This document shows, one piece after another, positions 31,732 through 32,808 of a DNA stretch of 32,808 nucleotides. Source of the DNA: an uncultured Oscillibacter sp. GTDB lineage: Bacteria > Bacillota > Clostridia > Oscillospirales > Oscillospiraceae. Positions within the stretch are counted from its first letter, which is position 1, and the number at the start of each line of letters is the position of its first letter. The notes beneath the pieces were generated by a model, which saw only the letters and a list, made by a program, of their open reading frames with translations, had not been told where the DNA came from and did no database searches. A program made the translations under genes and the position numbers. The stretch is taken from contig CAJUDV010000025.1 in the NCBI GenBank assembly GCA_910585385.1, positions 1 through 32,808 on the forward strand, read 5' to 3'.

Positions 31732-32241
31732 TTACCCTCTCTTCCGCGTCATGAGAATTCCAGCCACTGTCCCTATGAGAACCCCCGGGGTCAATCTGAC
31801 AAACAGCCACTCAAAGGCGTGGAAGAGCACTCCAACGACGGCGGTCTCAGGATTGCTGTAGTCCCAGCCCAGATAAGGACTGCAGAGTTTGCTGAGAACC
31901 ACAAAAATCGCTGCTGTGACTCCGCACAACGCGATCAGCAGCCAGTGCCACGTCTTTCGTCTCATGGCCATCCTCTCTGCCAGCTGGAGGTTGATGATCT
32001 CCAATTTCTCGCAAATCACCTTCAAACCGTCAGCCTCCGGTGCGGTAATCGTCTCTCCCAGCAAAGTGTTCACGGGTGTTTCAAGCACCTCTGACAGGGA
32101 GATCAGCATGTCAGAATCGGGAACTGACAGCGCCTGCTCCCATTTTGAAACCGTCTGCCGCACCACGCCCAGCTTGACAGAGAGTTCCTCCTGTGAAAGT
32201 CCTTTTGCCTTTCTGGCAGTTCTGATGTTTTCGTTCAGCAT
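31732..32241 (-). CDS. XRE-family regulator with two C-terminal membrane helices
   Basis: 169 aa. Residues 1-60 are a helix-turn-helix (IRTARKAKGLSQEELSVKLGVVRQTVSKWEQALSVPDSDMLISLSEVL). After a short coiled segment come two hydrophobic helices (about 100-122, WLLIALCGVTAAIFVVL, and 135-165). This layout, a DNA-binding domain tied to the membrane, is common in Firmicutes and is often autoregulated. The ATG at 32241 has AAGAAGGT upstream. No terminator with a clear U-run follows. Confidence 0.88.
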   Translation of the reverse strand: MLNENIRTARKAKGLSQEELSVKLGVVRQTVSKWEQALSVPDSDMLISLSEVLETPVNTLLGETITAPEADGLKVICEKLEIINLQLAERMAMRRKTWHWLLIALCGVTAAIFVVLSKLCSPYLGWDYSNPETAVVGVLFHAFEWLFVRLTPGVLIGTVAGILMTRKRG

Positions 32242-32262
32242 TTGGGATACCTTCTTTCTTTC

Positions 32263-32310
32263 AATTGTTGCAACAATTATAGGAGGAACTGCCCGTTGCT
32301 GCAAGCAACG
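32263..32310 (-). promoter_or_regulatory. Promoter and double operator of the XRE-membrane protein
   Basis: Minus strand: TTGCAG (32299-32304), 17 nt, TATAAT (32276-32281). A perfect 16-bp palindrome AATTGTTGCAACAATT (32263-32278) covers the transcription start, and CGTTGC/GCAACG (32294-32299 and 32305-32310) covers the -35 box. Both contain GTTGC/GCAAC half-sites; their centres are about 31.5 bp apart, three helical turns. This is a typical layout for autorepression. Confidence 0.75.
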
Positions 32311-32401
32311 CATATTAACATTTGCGTTTCGCCGACGTGGTATAGCGTCAAATCGGGTCATCTGGTTTTATGAGGCGAACGTATCTCCTGTTTCTCCCTC
32401 T

Positions 32402-32429
32402 TTTCAAACGAGAACACATGTGCTATCAT
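32402..32429 (+). promoter_or_regulatory. dinB promoter with probable LexA box
   Basis: TTTCAA (32402-32407), 16 nt, TATCAT (32424-32429). Between the boxes lies GAACACATGTGC (32412-32423), which matches the Firmicutes LexA site GAAC-N4-GTTC at seven of eight fixed positions. SOS control is likely for a translesion polymerase. Confidence 0.6.
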
Positions 32430-32461
32430 AGAGAAAATTCCGCCGGAGAGGAGGGCCGCCC

Positions 32462-32808
32462 ATGGACCGGGTGATTCTGCACTGTGACCTGAACTGCTTT
32501 TACGCCTCTGTGGAGCTGTTGAGCCACCCGGATCTGCGGGAGATCCCCACGGCGGTCTGCGGGGACCCCTCGTCCCGCCACGGCATCATTCTGGCCAAAA
32601 ACGAGCCCGCGAAAAAATATGGCGTCCAGACGGCGGAGACTATCTGGCAGGCCAAAAAGAAGTGCCCCGGCCTGGTGCTCCTGCCGCCTCACCACAGCCT
32701 GTACCACGAGTACTCCCGGAAGGTCAACCAGATCTACGACCAGTACACCGACTTGGTGGAGCCCTTCGGCATTGACGAGAGCTGGCTGGACGTGACCCAC
32801 ACCCTCCA
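32462..32808 (+). CDS. dinB: DNA polymerase IV (Y-family), N-terminal part (runs off the right edge)
   Basis: About 115 residues visible. It starts MDRVILHCDLNCFYASVE with the first catalytic aspartate and the steric-gate region (CFYAS), then GIILAKNEPAKKYGV, and DESWLDVT, which holds the catalytic Asp-Glu pair. This identifies an error-prone translesion polymerase. GAGGAGGG lies just upstream of the ATG. Confidence 0.95.
   Translation, partial: MDRVILHCDLNCFYASVELLSHPDLREIPTAVCGDPSSRHGIILAKNEPAKKYGVQTAETIWQAKKKCPGLVLLPPHHSLYHEYSRKVNQIYDQYTDLVEPFGIDESWLDVTHTL

Overview
The window looks like a chromosomal segment of a high-GC, potentially spore-forming Clostridia, most like the Oscillospiraceae / Flavonifractor-Oscillibacter group. 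That is an inference from gene content: spmA-spmB, an AbrB/SpoVT-type regulator with a zinc ribbon, an FMN-riboswitch-controlled RibU, YycJ next to RlmH, strong AGGAGG ribosome sites and very GC-rich third codon positions. No rRNA, tRNA, phage genes, CRISPR array or intact transposase was seen. Two short transposon-like elements (MITEs) are present.

Layout. 1-4.2 kb: 5' part of an acyl-CoA dehydrogenase gene, an Rrf2 regulator with an operator over its promoter, a 49-aa small protein, a phosphoglucomutase, a gene remnant, a MITE, and two paralogous small membrane proteins with zinc ribbons. 4.2-7.1 kb (minus strand): rlmH, a YycJ-like metallo-hydrolase and murA, with a 358-bp hairpin-rich spacer. 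7.5-12.5 kb (plus strand): a citrate synthase, aconitase-family hydratase and eukaryotic-type NADP-isocitrate dehydrogenase operon. It forms the oxidative branch from oxaloacetate to 2-oxoglutarate, probably for glutamate synthesis, behind a strong promoter and a leader attenuator.

12.8-24.4 kb is the most distinctive part. An eight-gene minus-strand operon encodes a DUF1537 acid-sugar kinase, an iron alcohol dehydrogenase, a DapA-superfamily aldolase/lyase, PdxA2, a TAXI-type TRAP transporter (binding lipoprotein plus fused permease), an intracellular BNR/Asp-box protein and a VOC protein. Divergent from it is a PrpR_N-type regulator whose AAA+ domain lacks the sigma-54 contact loop and the Walker B acids. 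The two divergent promoters are mirror images: each -35 hexamer (TTGCGA) lies inside one arm of a long inverted repeat. The kinase plus PdxA2 pair is the known core for C4 sugar-acid (threonate/erythronate) breakdown to dihydroxyacetone phosphate. The aldolase, dehydrogenase, BNR and VOC proteins point to a larger or conjugated, so far unassigned substrate.

24.4-32.8 kb: an XRE regulator and a membrane protein whose divergent promoters share one palindromic -35 box; a DUF3788 protein; a TrmN6-like methyltransferase and rsmI (the Bacillus yabB-yabC-abrB neighbourhood); AbrB; spmA-spmB; a KamA-family radical SAM protein behind an attenuator-like leader; an FMN riboswitch plus ribU; an autoregulated XRE-membrane protein; and the start of dinB with a probable LexA box.
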